64,000 nt of DNA from Uranotaenia lowii (taxonomy: Eukaryota > Arthropoda > Insecta > Diptera > Culicidae), in assembly GCF_029784155.1 (NCBI RefSeq), contig NC_073691.1, positions 139,058,433-139,122,432 of the forward strand, in the 5' to 3' direction. Below, in pieces: positions 52,972-63,910 of this stretch. Each line of letters opens with the position of its first letter. Within the stretch, counting starts at the first letter, position 1. The translations under genes were made by a program, and so were the position numbers. The notes beneath the pieces are model-generated. The model was not told the DNA's origin. It saw only the letters and a program-made list of their open reading frames with translations, and searched no databases.

Positions 52972-54734
52972 TTCATCGATTTGTTGGTCGGTTTTTACTC
53001 GATATTAGGAGGGTTAAAAAAGTAAGTCATCTTATAAACGACCAAAATGTCAACAATCCAAACATTTCCAGTGGCAGATAGAGATAACCTTTATTCTCGC
53101 AACTTTTAGAATTTAAACATGACAAGCATCACCACTTAGAGCGTCAGGAACATTTATCCAAATGCTGCTTAGTTCATTATTTGTTGAGAATGTGTTGGAT
53201 TGTTATGAAGTCTGAAGTAAAGCTTTTTTTTTACCGCAGGCCACAGATTTCTTTTCAACGATTACAATCGGAGGATAACCGAGAAAATTATTTATGTGGT
53301 TGTTAAATTTATTATATCTTAATTTTGGTTCTGCTGAAATCTTGACCATCGCCGCGATTGTTTCATTCTTTATCGACGTTTTTCGGCGGGTTTTAGTTTA
53401 AAAAAAATACGTATTTACCAGTTGTTTGGACTATTCGATTATTGACATGTATTGTTTAAGCGAAAAACGCACAAACACCTTTTTTGTTGAAATTCAATAT
53501 CGGAGAAAGCATTTTCAAGGTGTTATTTTTTCTCGCATACTGAGAGGCACAGACATCAACAATTTGCATTATTTTAAAGCAAATGCTCATGTTCACATTG
53601 TCCACAATCGTACCCCCCATATGATGCAAGAGATTGGCTGCAGTGAAGTAACATTGATTTGTTAATAACCCATTCATTGGCCGATGGGTAAAAGTGGTTA
53701 CTTTTGGGGCAATTCGTGCCACTGGCTCAATGGTACGAAATTCGATACACCATCAAAATGCATGGATATGGCGAAAGAAATAGAAAAACAACACGGTAGC
53801 AGAATGGGGGAAAAAATAATAACTCGACTCTGCCGATGATGATGATTGGCTGAGAAAAATTTATACGCAAAATTGTGCTGAAGGTGCATTAATCGGTATA
53901 AGCCAGCTAGTGCTTCGATATGTTATTCCTTTCAATCGGTTATCGATGAAGGTTTGTTTGCAATTTGATGAAAGATTTATTCAGTGAGGTGAAACTGTGA
54001 GATATGATATTGGAAAGGTTCGCTTCGAAAGTAGGTTTGAGGAGTTAGATTTCCAAATAGCAACTGTTATTAGAAAGCTTTCCGATACCTCAATGGTATG
54101 AATCATCTGCCACTCTTTTAAAGTTACATAAAAGGCAAAATAAATATACCTAATTGGAAAATTAAATTCAATCACAATCTATGGGAATAAAATACTCAAC
54201 AAAACATGTCGCTTCAAGATGCGTGCCATGCCAGCAGACATGGATGGACAATGAACGAAACAACTTCAACCTTGAAAGACAGAAACCAGCCAAATCAATT
54301 ACCCATTGGGCTACTGAAAGTCTGCTGCGAAGGACAATAAAAACAAACTGAATCATTTTTCATTGCCAGCCAGCACACTCCAAGACACATTCACTGTCAT
54401 TTCGTTTCACAGATGTCACGGGATGTTTTGTGGCGCTCTGGGAAATTGTTCTTCCAAAAATGGTTCGCACTTAGATACACAGCTCGGCACAGACCATCTC
54501 GATTGTCCTGTTTAATGACCGTTTGCTCCATAATGTTTGCGTTACTTGTGCCAAGATATAGATGTTAACACTGTCGTTCGATATGGGAGTCACATTGTTT
54601 TAATTGAGAATTTTTTAAATCAATTTTACTTAATTTTTTAAACTTATTTTCTTTTTTGTGTTTACATATGTTTGTACCTATGCAATGCACGTAAATAAGA
54701 GGGTTCAAAAGAGCAATGTGTTCTGGAATCAAAA
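52972..54734. other. 1.76 kb without a recognised repeat or gene
   Basis: Frames here (53426-53665, 53456-53722, 53698-53889, 54168-54356) lack motifs. Composition from 53400 to 54550 is more balanced, so it may be an intron or intergenic host sequence near the exon at 55318. Confidence 0.4.
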
Positions 54735-54738
54735 CTTC

Positions 54739-54812
54739 ACGTTTAGATTAGGAAGAACCATATATGTATGTATGTGTTCATAGTTCTTGGTAATCTTAAT
54801 CTTATTTACATC
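54739..54812 (+). repeat. second copy of the short palindromic repeat of 13994-14056
   Basis: CACGTTTAGATTAGGAAGAA and TTCATAGTTCTTGGTAATCT occur in the same order and spacing apart from an inserted TATG microsatellite. Confidence 0.6.
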
Positions 54813-54895
54813 TAATCAAAAGACACATGCGGTGTTAAAATTCATTTACTTTCTCGACAGTAAAGTGAGGAACAAGACTAAAAGGATACTACTCG

Positions 54896-55084
54896 ATGAT
54901 GGAGTTGATTCGGCTTGTCTTCGAATTCGACAATCTATTGGAAAGTTTACCTACGCTCTATGCTGAGTTTTCGTCGTTCGATTTTCCATTTTCCGCTGTG
55001 GCTCGTCGTGTAATGATTCAGTGTTGTTTATCCTGGATACAAGCCTGTCTTAGAAAATATTATTCTGACTTCTTTTACTTCTGA
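54896..55084 (+). CDS. doubtful 62-codon frame
   Basis: MMELIRLVFEFDNLLESLPT is followed by a Phe-rich, uncharged segment and RKYYSDFFYF. I do not recognise it. It has ordinary codon texture and no repeat copy in the window; it could be a transposon or host fragment. Confidence 0.15.
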   Translation: MMELIRLVFEFDNLLESLPTLYAEFSSFDFPFSAVARRVMIQCCLSWIQACLRKYYSDFFYF

Positions 55085-55317
55085 CTACGAATGTTGCCAA
55101 AATCGAATGTTGGCAAAACTAACGGGGTCTGTATTCAATAATATTTTTAACCCGAGCTGTGCCTGTAGGTTTAAAACAGTTTAAAACGCTTACATTCAAA
55201 GTTTCCTACTGCACACAAGATTACTCCCTTGATGGCTGCTACGACTGCTTTTTATTTAGGTCCTATTAAAATGATTTTCTTATTATGCTAGGTTTTAAAC
55301 TAAATCTAAAAACTTAC

Positions 55318-55496
55318 GTCAGGTGAGATCAGACTGGCCAACTTCTTTCCACAATACACGGCTTTCAGCACATTAAACCTAAACATATAAACATTTAAAT
55401 TTAACTCTCCTTCCGAAATTCGGCTATTTACGGTACGCATGGACTCAATCAGTTTGTTCAGTAATTCCTGTCGATTCAACGCCACTCGTACTCGAT
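55318..55496 (-). CDS. candidate internal exon of a host gene (59 codons)
   Basis: On minus, a branch-like GTGCTAAT and a TTATATTTAG acceptor precede 179 bp that stay open in one frame and end at GAC before GTAAGTTTTT, a strong donor. The exon encodes VRVALNRQELLNKLIESMRT, then NSRISEGELNLN and FRFNVLKAVYCGKKLASLIS. The amphipathic helical pattern is protein-like and the codon use looks coding. No partner exon was found within the window, and I cannot name the protein. Confidence 0.45.
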
Positions 55497-55670
55497 CTAA
55501 ATATAAGCTTCCTATTAGCACTTAATCATTTTCTCTACTTTTTCTACGTACTCGAATTACTCCAAATCAATTTGATAACAAACTCTTTCTAGCTACCGAA
55601 TTCATAACAGAACATAGTTGTGTAAACGTTCGTCATTTTTTACTGACACATATTTCTGTACACAATTCTA

Positions 55671-56707
55671 TAGGGGAGAGTGGGGATACTTGATCCCCTT
55701 TTCTTATTTTCACCATATCTTTTTGGAAAAATTTAGCAACTCGCCGTCTTTGACATTTTCTGACAGCTTGTAACTTCAAGTTTCTATGCTCCAAACATTA
55801 GAACGATACTTGAACCCGTTGATGAACTAGAAGCATTTTCGTGGGAGTAAAAAATTGCGATTTTTCTGAAGTTAGGGGAGACTTGATCCCCTATTGAAGG
55901 AGACTTGATTTTTTATTCAGGAAGCCCTAATCCTTGTATAAAAATCAAACAAAACCCCTAGATAGAATGTTAATTGACTATTTTGGTCATGTTTGTTCTC
56001 ATTTCACAATTTATAGCAGACATAAGAAGAAAATTCTATAACTTTGTCTCAACGCTAATTTTTTTTTTCTTTATTATAGAGACTTTCAGCCTCGGGCTGG
56101 TTCGTTCTCAACGCTAATAACATTGCATACTTCAAGGCGCCATTTTTTATAATTAAGAAAAAATTAATTATTTATGCCCATTTCTTCAAACAACTGTTTG
56201 ATAAATATTAGTTTTTGGATAAATATTAGTAATTTCGTAATCAGCAATCATAACGATCAATTCAGAAGAAGAATATGCCGTTTGGAAGGGGGATCAATTG
56301 TACCCAAATCTAGGGGATCAATTGTACCCATAATCAACATTTTAGAAAACTTTTTCTTAAAAAAGTTGAGAGTTTTCCATTGCTTTGAAAGTATGGCATT
56401 ATGAAGTTCATTTTAAGCTCAAACGATTGATACATTGGAACAAATATTTTTTTCATAATTTTCCCATGTAAGGATCATTTTAAAGTGATGAAAAAAGATC
56501 TTCAAGTTACATTTTGTGAAATTTTTCAAACAAAGTTCAATTACTCAAACAATTATTTTGTTAAAAAATTTTAAACTACAAGCATTGTTGTTTTGCTCAT
56601 TTTGGCACATTTTTCTAGAACATTTGATCTTTGTAAGACATTCCAGTTTCGAGATATAGCTAAGGAATCAAGTATCCCCAGGGATCAAGTATCCTCATTC
56701 TCCCCTA
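55671..56707. mobile_element. non-autonomous transposon, GGGGAGA ends, TA duplication
   Basis: The element 55673-56705 (1033 bp) begins GGGGAGAGTGGGGATACTTG and ends in the inverse of GGGGAGAATGAGGATACTTG, bordered by TA. The motif ACTTGATCCCC or its variants recurs internally (55875, 55900, 56670). Other fragments lie at 9328 and 48590. It carries a small LINE-tail insertion. Confidence 0.88.
56047..56117 (-). mobile_element. 45 bp LINE-tail insertion with perfect 13 bp duplication
   Basis: The insert 56060-56104 lies between two copies of TCTCAACGCTAAT (56047-56059, 56105-56117). It starts with a T-run and CTTTATTATAGAGACTTTCA, the antisense of a poly(A) tail and the extreme 3' end of an unidentified LINE. 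The empty site is visible in the sister copy near 9705. Confidence 0.88.
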
Positions 56708-57009
56708 CCTATTCTATACACAACTCTACATCTACAGTAAGGGGCAAAATAAAGTGTCCAAATTATTTCTTTTCAATTTCTTTTATTTTTCTGGTTAAAA
56801 TTTAACGAAAACACATCGTAATCATTTTTTAAATATTGTTTATTATGTTCTTTTCAATTTTTGTTCATGTTGCCCTGGTAAAAAAGAAAGTTTTCTGATA
56901 GAAAAAAAAGTTAATATTCCAAAAAAAAACAGGGGCAAAATAAAGTGTCCAGATCAGTACAGCTTCAAATAATTCAAACTGAAGGCAAACAAGAACGATT
57001 TAATAATGG

Positions 57010-58038
57010 AAATGGCCTCCTCTAGCCAACATCTCCTGCAACATCTCCTGCAAGCGCTTCGGCATACTTTCAACAAGGTTGTGCAAGTGTTGTGGGTCGA
57101 GTTCTTCCCACGCATGCTCCAGGGCATCAAAATAAGTATTTTATTTGTCACACCAGTCTTATCAATCAGAGCATCGAGGATGGCCCACAGATTTTGGATG
57201 GGGTTAAGATCAGATTATTGTGGGGCCATTCAAGGGGTTTGATGCGGCAGGAACGGAACAATGACTTCGTCAGATTAGCCGTATGCTTCGGATCTTTATC
57301 CTGCTGTAAAACGAAGCCTTCTTCGAGGCCCGTCTTGATGAGCTATACCTCGAGGTTTTCCCGCAGGATATTGCAATATGACTCAGTTGTCATGATTCCG
57401 TCCATTTTTACCAAATTGTCCACTCCACCCCAAGAAACCATCACGTTACGTCCTCCGTGCTTGATTGTTCCTTGGATATGGCGGTCTTGGAGCTCCTCAC
57501 CCGACTTGCGCCTCATATGATCCCGCTTCTTCCGGTTGAATAGCTCGAATTTGGATTCGTCGACCCACAACAATGTTTTTCAGTACTCAAGCCGTTTATC
57601 GGCGTGTTTCTTGGCGAACTTGAGCCTTGTTCACCTGGCTGATGAAAGGCCTTCTCACTGCGATCTTGCTATGGTACTCCTTTGCATGGATGCGGCGACG
57701 GACAGTACGACGCAATACCGAAAATTGTAAGCTCTTCCTGTATCTGCCGGATCGTTATTATTGCGTTTTTCTTCACTTCAAGAATGATTTTCTTGTACGT
57801 TCTGGCATCTGTCTTGGGCTTCAGTCCTCTTCCCGGGCGATCCACCACCGATTCGAACGTTTTCATCTTCTTCATGATTCTTCATGATCATCTTGCTGAT
57901 TTCGCAGTGCTTGGCTATCCAAGCAATCAAAAGTCCCATAAAACAGGTACAAAAACGCTTACTCAGCCCCATCATTGATATGAAATCCGTTCTATGCAGC
58001 TCATAATTTAAGTTCTTATTGATACTTTCAAGTTCCAA
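57010..58038 (-). pseudogene. Tc1-family transposase (DD34E type), inactive
   Basis: Order on minus: HTH region with IAKHCEISKMIMKNHEED, RPGRGLKPKTDARTYKKI and NAIITIRQIQEELTI; first catalytic Asp in WVDESKFELFNRKKR; TIKHGGRNVMVSWGGVD; second Asp in QDKDPKHTANL; third position in LNPIQNLWAILDA. The expected Glu of NPIENLW is Gln (codon at 57194-57196). At least two frameshifts separate the pieces. Transposase cuts and rejoins DNA at TA sites; this copy cannot. Confidence 0.85.
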
Positions 58039-58211
58039 AACAAGTCTTAATGATCTTCTATTCAGCTTCCAGCGGCCTTTTCATTCAGCTTCCAAAAACC
58101 GTAAAATGAGACAAATTGCTCAATTGCTTCTTTCCTACATTTCCTACATATATCGCATCAGAATGGTTACTCAATTACCAAATAACTTCTTGAAAAATAA
58201 CTTGCCCGGCT

Positions 58212-58270
58212 TGGTGATCGAACCCCGACCTTCGTGGTGAGAATCGAACACGCTACCACAAGACCACGCT
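58212..58270 (-). other. tRNA-like SINE head inside the Tc1 element
   Basis: On minus, TGGTCTTGTGGTAGCGT (box A) is followed about 30 bp later by GGGGTTCGATCACC (box B). The downstream SINE body probably extends to about 58040. It differs from the other three tRNA-headed families in the window. Confidence 0.6.
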
Positions 58271-58319
58271 TATATGTTGTTCTAACTGAAACTAAAACTC
58301 GAAGTGGTGATTTGATTTT

Positions 58320-58450
58320 GAAAGCACGTCAATGAACTTTGTGTGATTCAGTAAATCCCGTTTGAGCTCTTTTGTGCCTTTTATGTGATTTAGTAAATCC
58401 CGTTTTGAGTACTTTCGTGCCCTTTATGTGACTTAAGTCCCATACAACGT
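58320..58450 (+). repeat. tandem dimer of about 52 bp inside the Tc1 element
   Basis: GTGATTCAGTAAATCCCGTT and GTGATTTAGTAAATCCCGTT start two neighbouring units that continue with TTGAG, CTTT and GTGCC and end near GTGACTT. Confidence 0.6.
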
Positions 58451-59057
58451 CCGTATTAATCTCTTTAGCAACTTTCAAGTTCGTTAATGAGTACATAAAG
58501 TTCACTATAAGGAATTGGGCAGTTGATACTCTTTGTCAGCCAATATGTAACTTTCAATGCCTTTATTCAAGTAAATATGTGACTTTTGGTTGCTTGGCCA
58601 CTTCCCGGTGCGTTTGACCGTTATTCACATCACGAACAACCAGTTTCCGGATGGACAACGGAATGGAACTAGAAATTTATGCGTTCTCCATATTTTACAA
58701 CTGTTTCGAATGTAGACACCTGTTTGAATACTCCAGAGCCAAGCCAGTTGTTTATGAAACGTTAAAATACACAAAACAAATAAATTCGAGGGGCCTCGCG
58801 ATGGAAACTTATCGAAATTATTTTGATTTTTGAGTTGGACACTTTATTTTGCCATTTTTTTTTGGAATATTAACTGTTTTTTTTTCTATCAGAAAAACTT
58901 TCTTTTTTTACCAGCGCAACATTAACAAAAATTGAAAAGAACATAATAAACAATATTTTAAAAATGATTACGATGTGTTTTCGTTGAATTTCAACCAGAA
59001 AAATAAAAGAAATTGAAAAAAAAATTATTTGGACACTTTATTTTGCCCCTCACTGTA

Positions 59058-59226
59058 TCTTATCAATCATCAACGTTTCCATCATCAATGTTTTTCTGAC
59101 GCACAATGGTCGAATTTGCGTACAACAAATAACTTATGACATTTTCAACCGATTCTTAAAAACAACACTGTTCCTTGTCAAGCAAATCGTAATGCATGTA
59201 TCTGACAGAAAAAAAAATAGTAATGT
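59058..59226. other. short AT-rich spacer
   Basis: Lies between the Tc1 element and the 3' end of the Jockey-group element; no feature. Confidence 0.4.
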
Positions 59227-59472
59227 GTTTTTTTTAAATATGTCTTTATTCGTACCAATTCATCATTACATTTATATTACATTATTACATTACATTAGGT
59301 GTTCAGTTCAATAATGAACTGTCCAGAGCCCTATAGTTTACTAATCACTAAAATTTATTTATTCGGCTTATTTTTGCTGAGCACAATCAAGTATTTTTTG
59401 TAGGAGAACATCCTGTAATGTCAAAAATATTTTAAACTTACAACTAAAAACTAAAACTATCCTAAAATTAAA

Positions 59473-61008
59473 CTAATTGTAGAGAGAACGAATCTCTGCG
59501 ATGGAAGACTGCATCGATTTGCCTCTAAAGTTGGAGATGATTTTGTTGGCCATCTCTTCGATAGATTCAATGCCTGCAATCCGATGAAGATCTTCGGTGC
59601 TGTGCCAAGGTGGAAGCCGCAAAATCATTTTCAGAACCTTGTTCTGAATCCTCTGGATGGCTTTCTTCCTCGTCGCGCAGCAGCTAGACCAAATCGGAAC
59701 TGCATACATTATCGCTGGTCGGAATACCTGCTTATAAATAAGCATCTTATTCTTCAGGCACAATCGGGATTTCCTGTTGATGAGAGAATAAAGAGATTTA
59801 GTGAATTTATTACATTTAGATTGAATATCTTCAATGTGATTTTTAAAAGTAAGATTCCGATCAAGTGTGAGTCCCAAGTACTTCACGTGATAAGACCATT
59901 CTAATGAAACCCCATTAAAAGTTATGGAATGATTTTCATTAGGTTTTAAAAATTGAGCTCTTGGCTTATGGAAAAATAAAATAAGTTGAGTTTTGGAAGC
60001 GTTAGGAGAAATTTTCCACATTTTCAAGTAATTCAAAAAGGAATTTAAATTTTGTTGCAATCTACTGCGTACCACCCGTAAATTCCGACCTTTGGCTGAA
60101 AGCAAAGTATTATCAGCAAATAATCTTCTACCTTTTCCTTCTGGTACATCAGGAAGATCAGAAGTAAAAATATTGTATAAGATTGGCCCAAGTATACTAC
60201 CCTGAGGGACACCAGCTCTAATGGGTGTCCTTTCAGAGCATGAATTTTGATAGCTTACTTGTAAGGTTCGGCTAGTCAAATAATTTTGAATAATTTTGGT
60301 GAGATATACAGGAAAATCAAATCGAGCTAATTTAGCTACTAAACCTTTGTGCCAAACACTGTCAAAAGCTTTTTCAATATCTAGAAGAGCAACACCAGTT
60401 GAATAACCTTCAGATTTGCTAGCGTTAATCATATTAGTTACACTCAAAAGTTGATGTGTAGTAGAATGTCCATGACGAAAACCAAATTGTTCATCAGGGA
60501 AAATAGAATTCTGATTAATGTGAATCATCATTCTATTCAAAATAACTCTCTCAAATAGTTTACTTAAAGATGGAAGCAAACTAATTGGTCGATAACTTGA
60601 AGGCTCTGAAGCACTTTTTCCAGGTTTTAAAATTGGAGTTACTTTGGCATTTTTCCATTTATTGGGAAAATAAGCCAAGTGAAAACATTTATTAAAAATT
60701 TTAACTAAAAAATCCGGAGCTTTCATATTTTTAAATTTTTTGAAAATCAATTTAAGTTCATCAATATTTGTCTCACAGGGACTTTCAAATACATTTTGTT
60801 TAGAAAGGATATCATCAAATTCAAGGGAAATTTGAGCATCAATTGGACTTACAACGTTTAAATTAAAATCATGAGCAGACTCAAATTGTTGGGCTAATTT
60901 TTGAGCTTTTTCTGCGTTAGTTAAAAGAAGTTTATCCCCATCTTTCAAAGTAGGAATTGGCTTTTGGGGCTTTTTCAGAATTTTTGTTAATTTCCAAAAT
61001 GGCTTTCA
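59473..61008 (-). pseudogene. Jockey ORF2, reverse transcriptase part, FADN mutant
   Basis: The frame 60948-59473 reads PSSYRPISLLPSLSKLFERV, QFGFRHGHSTTHQLLS, GVALLDIEKAFDSVWHKG, AGVPQGSILGPILYNIF, then FADN (Asn codon at 60109-60111) where FADD is required, and the thumb region to RSLYN. About 20 residues after NMKAP appear deleted. A TGA (61006-61008) separates it from the upstream part KAVEVIKPY, although KPFWKLTKILKKPQ continues in frame. It would not be catalytically active. Confidence 0.85.
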
Positions 61009-61942
61009 GTAGGGTTTTATGACCTCTACTGCTTTAGCAAAATTTTCATTACGAATGAAATTTAAACGACGTTTGATCTCTTTTTGAAGGTCGCAATAAA
61101 TAAATTTCAAATAAGGATCCCTAGTACGTTGATATTGGCGTCGACGAATGTTTTTCAGTCGTATCAAAAACTGAAGATCATCATCGATCAAAGGTTGATT
61201 AAATTTATGTTTAACTTTAGGTATTGAAGCGGCTTTAGCATTGACTATTGAAGTTGTCAAATTTTCTACAGCCAAATCAATATCTTCAATTGAATTCAGT
61301 GGAACGTTTACATCTAAATTACGTTCAATAAAATTCCTATATCGCTCCCAGTCAGCTTTTTGAAAGTTAAAAGTTGATTTTAAAGGGTTTTCAATGGGAC
61401 TTTGGAATAAAGAAAAAGTTACTGGAAGGTGGTCTGAATCGAGGTCCGCATGAGTAACTAATTGACTACAATGCTCGCCTAAATCCGTTAGAACCAAATC
61501 AATTGTGGAGGGATTTCTAATTGAAGAAAAACAAGTATGCCCATTAGGATATTCAACAGTATAATAACCTGCAGAGCACTCATTAAACAAAATATTCCCA
61601 TTTGAATTTGATGAAATATTATTCCAAGATCGGTGTTTTGCATTAAAGTCACCAATAATAAAAAATTTAGATTTATTTCTGGTGAGTTTTTGTAAATCTC
61701 CCTTCAAAAAATTTTTCTGTTCACCGCTACATTGAAAAGGCAAATATGCGGCAACAATTATAATTTTCCCCATAGAAGTTTCTAATTCAATTCCAATTGT
61801 TTCTAAGACTTTTGTATTGAAAGAAGGAAGAAGTCTAAATTTGAGACGACTATTGATGACAATAGCTACACCCCCACCTTGTCGATCAAGTCGATCATTA
61901 TGCAAAATTTTAAAGAAAGCATTGCTTTTCAAGTTATTTAGT
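61006..61942 (-). pseudogene. Jockey ORF2, endonuclease part downstream of the insertion
   Basis: It reads NNLKSNAFFKILHNDRLDRQ, GGGVAIVINSRLKF, VAAYLPFQ, FFIIGDFNAKHRSWNN and DSDHLPVTF: the Asp/Asn and Ser-Asp-His catalytic blocks of the AP-type endonuclease. The ATG at 61932 is internal to the original protein, and the true N-terminus is at 63125. It ends at the in-frame TGA. Confidence 0.85.
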
Positions 61943-62980
61943 GGTATGAATAAGGTTTAGCAATTGCTTCGGTAGCTTTTACTTAGCTCGAAATCAATCA
62001 AAGCAAAAGTCCAAAGCATTTGCTTAGTTTGGTATGAATAAATATTTGCTTAGCGGATGTGTACTAAAGTCTTAGAACATAGCTTTTGCTTCGAAAAATA
62101 GAGCTATCCAACCAGCAGAATCTGAAGTTTTCTAAAGTAAAATGAAAGAAGACGATCAGAAAATTGAAAAGTACAGCTAAAGTAGCCTTGAAGTCGAAGA
62201 AGCGGGTGGTGGGTGTAAGAACGACCGGAATTTTTTGTTAATGCGTGCTCGTATGTTGATGTTTAAAGATAAATGAATACATATTCGAATATTGTCAAAC
62301 AAAAAATGGCCTAACTTTAATATTTATCATAAGCTCTCCCACATGTATTCGGATCGGGATAATCCGATGTATAAAAAAAATAGGCAAAAGGCGCGCATTT
62401 TAATTTAGATTTTTTTTTTAAATCTTAGGATTATGGAAAATTATATAAAAATGAGAGATCTGTATAATGTTTTAAATTATTACAATTTATTTCTTACTTT
62501 GGGCCAATTGAGACTTCTTCCACTATAGCCGGATTTTTTTTTAATTTGAAATATTTAATAATTGATTTGTTTATTGTCATCTTAGACGAATGATTTTATA
62601 CAACGACAGGAATATGAAAAAAGTTGGGTTATCACTTCGACTTTTCTTCATCCATGTTGAAAATACCTTTCTGAATTGTTTTGAAGTGAAATATTACTAA
62701 TTTGATAAGTTCATGACGTTATTAAATAATTTTTTATTGGAAAAGTCTGCTACCGAGCATGCTTAGAAAATAAAGCAATTGCTATGAGATTTGTCGAGCA
62801 ATTGCTTCAGATTTGAGCTTTATTCATACCAAACTAGCTTGTTCTAAAAGTAAAAGCTCCTGACTGAGAAAAAAGCTGTCAAAAAAACTTTATTCATAAC
62901 AACCGAAGCAATTGCTTTAAGCGACTGCTCGACTGCTCGATTCAGTTTAGCAAAAGCAATTACTAAGTTTTTTTCATACC
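61943..62980. mobile_element. 1038 bp non-autonomous transposon with nested inverted repeats
   Basis: The ends GGTATGAATAAG and, reversed, GGTATGAAAAAA share GGTATGAA and an internal AGCAATTGCTT motif. A second, perfect 18 bp inverted repeat TAGTTTGGTATGAATAAA lies inside (62025-62042 and 62819-62836), beginning with the same GGTATGAA. AGCAATTGCT-type palindromes recur at least five times. No transposase. Target duplication not evident. A related solo end lies at 17100-17204. Confidence 0.75.
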
Positions 62981-63125
62981 ACCCATTGTCTGGCTTTAAA
63001 AAAGTTTCAGTGATGGCAGCAATATGTATGTTTTGAGTTTTCAAAAATAAAAAGAACTCATCTTGGTTAGCCAGCAAAGATCTAGCATTCCAATTCATAA
63101 TTTTTAAACACCTATTTGGATCCAT
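62981..63125 (-). CDS. Jockey ORF2 N-terminal piece
   Basis: ATG at 63125 opens MDPNRCLKIMNWNARSLLAN, FFLFLKTQNIHIAAITETFL and KPDNG, the N (Asn of NWNARS) and E (of TETF) catalytic blocks of the endonuclease. The transposon then begins; downstream predicted residues are transposon sequence. The ORF2 ATG overlaps the end of ORF1 in another frame. Confidence 0.8.
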
Positions 63126-63910
63126 GAGGGAATCGTAAAGTCATAATAATTTTGTTAGCATAATTAAAAGAAGTTTGGAAAGCTTCAAACATTGAATTTG
63201 CTTTCAACATAAGTTGCATCATTTCCATTAAATTTTGATGCAAAAATTTTAATTTTTCCTCAGTAATCTCACCCAAATCAACAAAATTGTTAGGATCAGA
63301 AAATGAAGGAGAAGAACAAGTATTTGAATTTCTGGGATTTTCCCAAGCCTTCGCATGAACGTTGAGACTTGGTTTTTTCCCATTTTATTAGTTAAACCTG
63401 AAGAGGGAAACCCATTTTCAACCACCTCTGAGAACGATAAACAACGAGTCTGGGGCGCAGAATCAGCACAGGTAACATTAAAATCACTTCGGGTATTACC
63501 CAGCCGTGATTCCAATGTAGACCGAGGCTGACCGCGAACAGGCAGATTGTTTGCCGGCCCGACGTGTGAAGACGAAAAAGAGGAAGGAGGAGAAGAAACT
63601 TTTCTGGAAACTTTGGGATTTTTCCTAGAAGCAATAATTTTTGCCCTGATGGGACAATCTAGCGAATTCGAGGAGTGATTACCTGCGCAATTCGCACACT
63701 TGAAAAATTCTGTTTGTGGCTTATCACCACCAAAAAGGCATTTAGATTTTTCATGATCGAATGAGCCGCAAAGCATGCATCTGGCATTCATTCTACAATT
63801 TTTAGTGCCGTGACAAAAAGCTTGACAACGACGACATTGCGTAATATTTTGAAGGAAATTGGTTGAAGATTTTCGAAAAGGTTCGAATTTGACTCGACAA
63901 TGAAACATAC
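63112..63910 (-). pseudogene. Jockey ORF1 (gag), 5'-truncated, frameshifted near its end
   Basis: From 63908 it matches the other gag copy through all three cysteine knuckles and RTRCLSFSEVVENGFPSS. Near 63350 a frameshift occurs: the old frame ends at 63249. The other frame continues ENPRNSNTCSSPSFSDPNNF, then EEKLKFLHQNLMEMMQLMLK to FPHGSK and a TAG that overlaps the ORF2 start. That second frame is the plausible native C-terminus, with a helical, Met-rich segment. Confidence 0.75.

Larger units (their letters stand above)
56733..59057. mobile_element. Tc1-type transposon with IR/DR ends
   Basis: The element 56735-59055 is bordered by TA. Both ends are inverted repeats of about 210 bp. Within each, GGGCAAAATAAAGTGTCC occurs twice or nearly so (outer at 56742 and 59031-59050; inner at 56934 and a shortened form at 58836), the IR/DR layout in which transposase binds two sites per end. 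At 2321 bp it is longer than usual because of internal insertions such as a SINE. Confidence 0.88.
59227..63910 (-). mobile_element. Jockey-group retrotransposon, second copy, interrupted
   Basis: The 3' end at about 59227 has AATAAA (about 59244-59249) and an A-run. RT, endonuclease and gag follow in order on minus up to 63910, where the homology to 3984-5263 stops at an unrelated palindromic repeat. A 1038 bp transposon splits the endonuclease. It is the same family as the gag at 3984-5084, and supplies the parts missing there. Confidence 0.88.
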
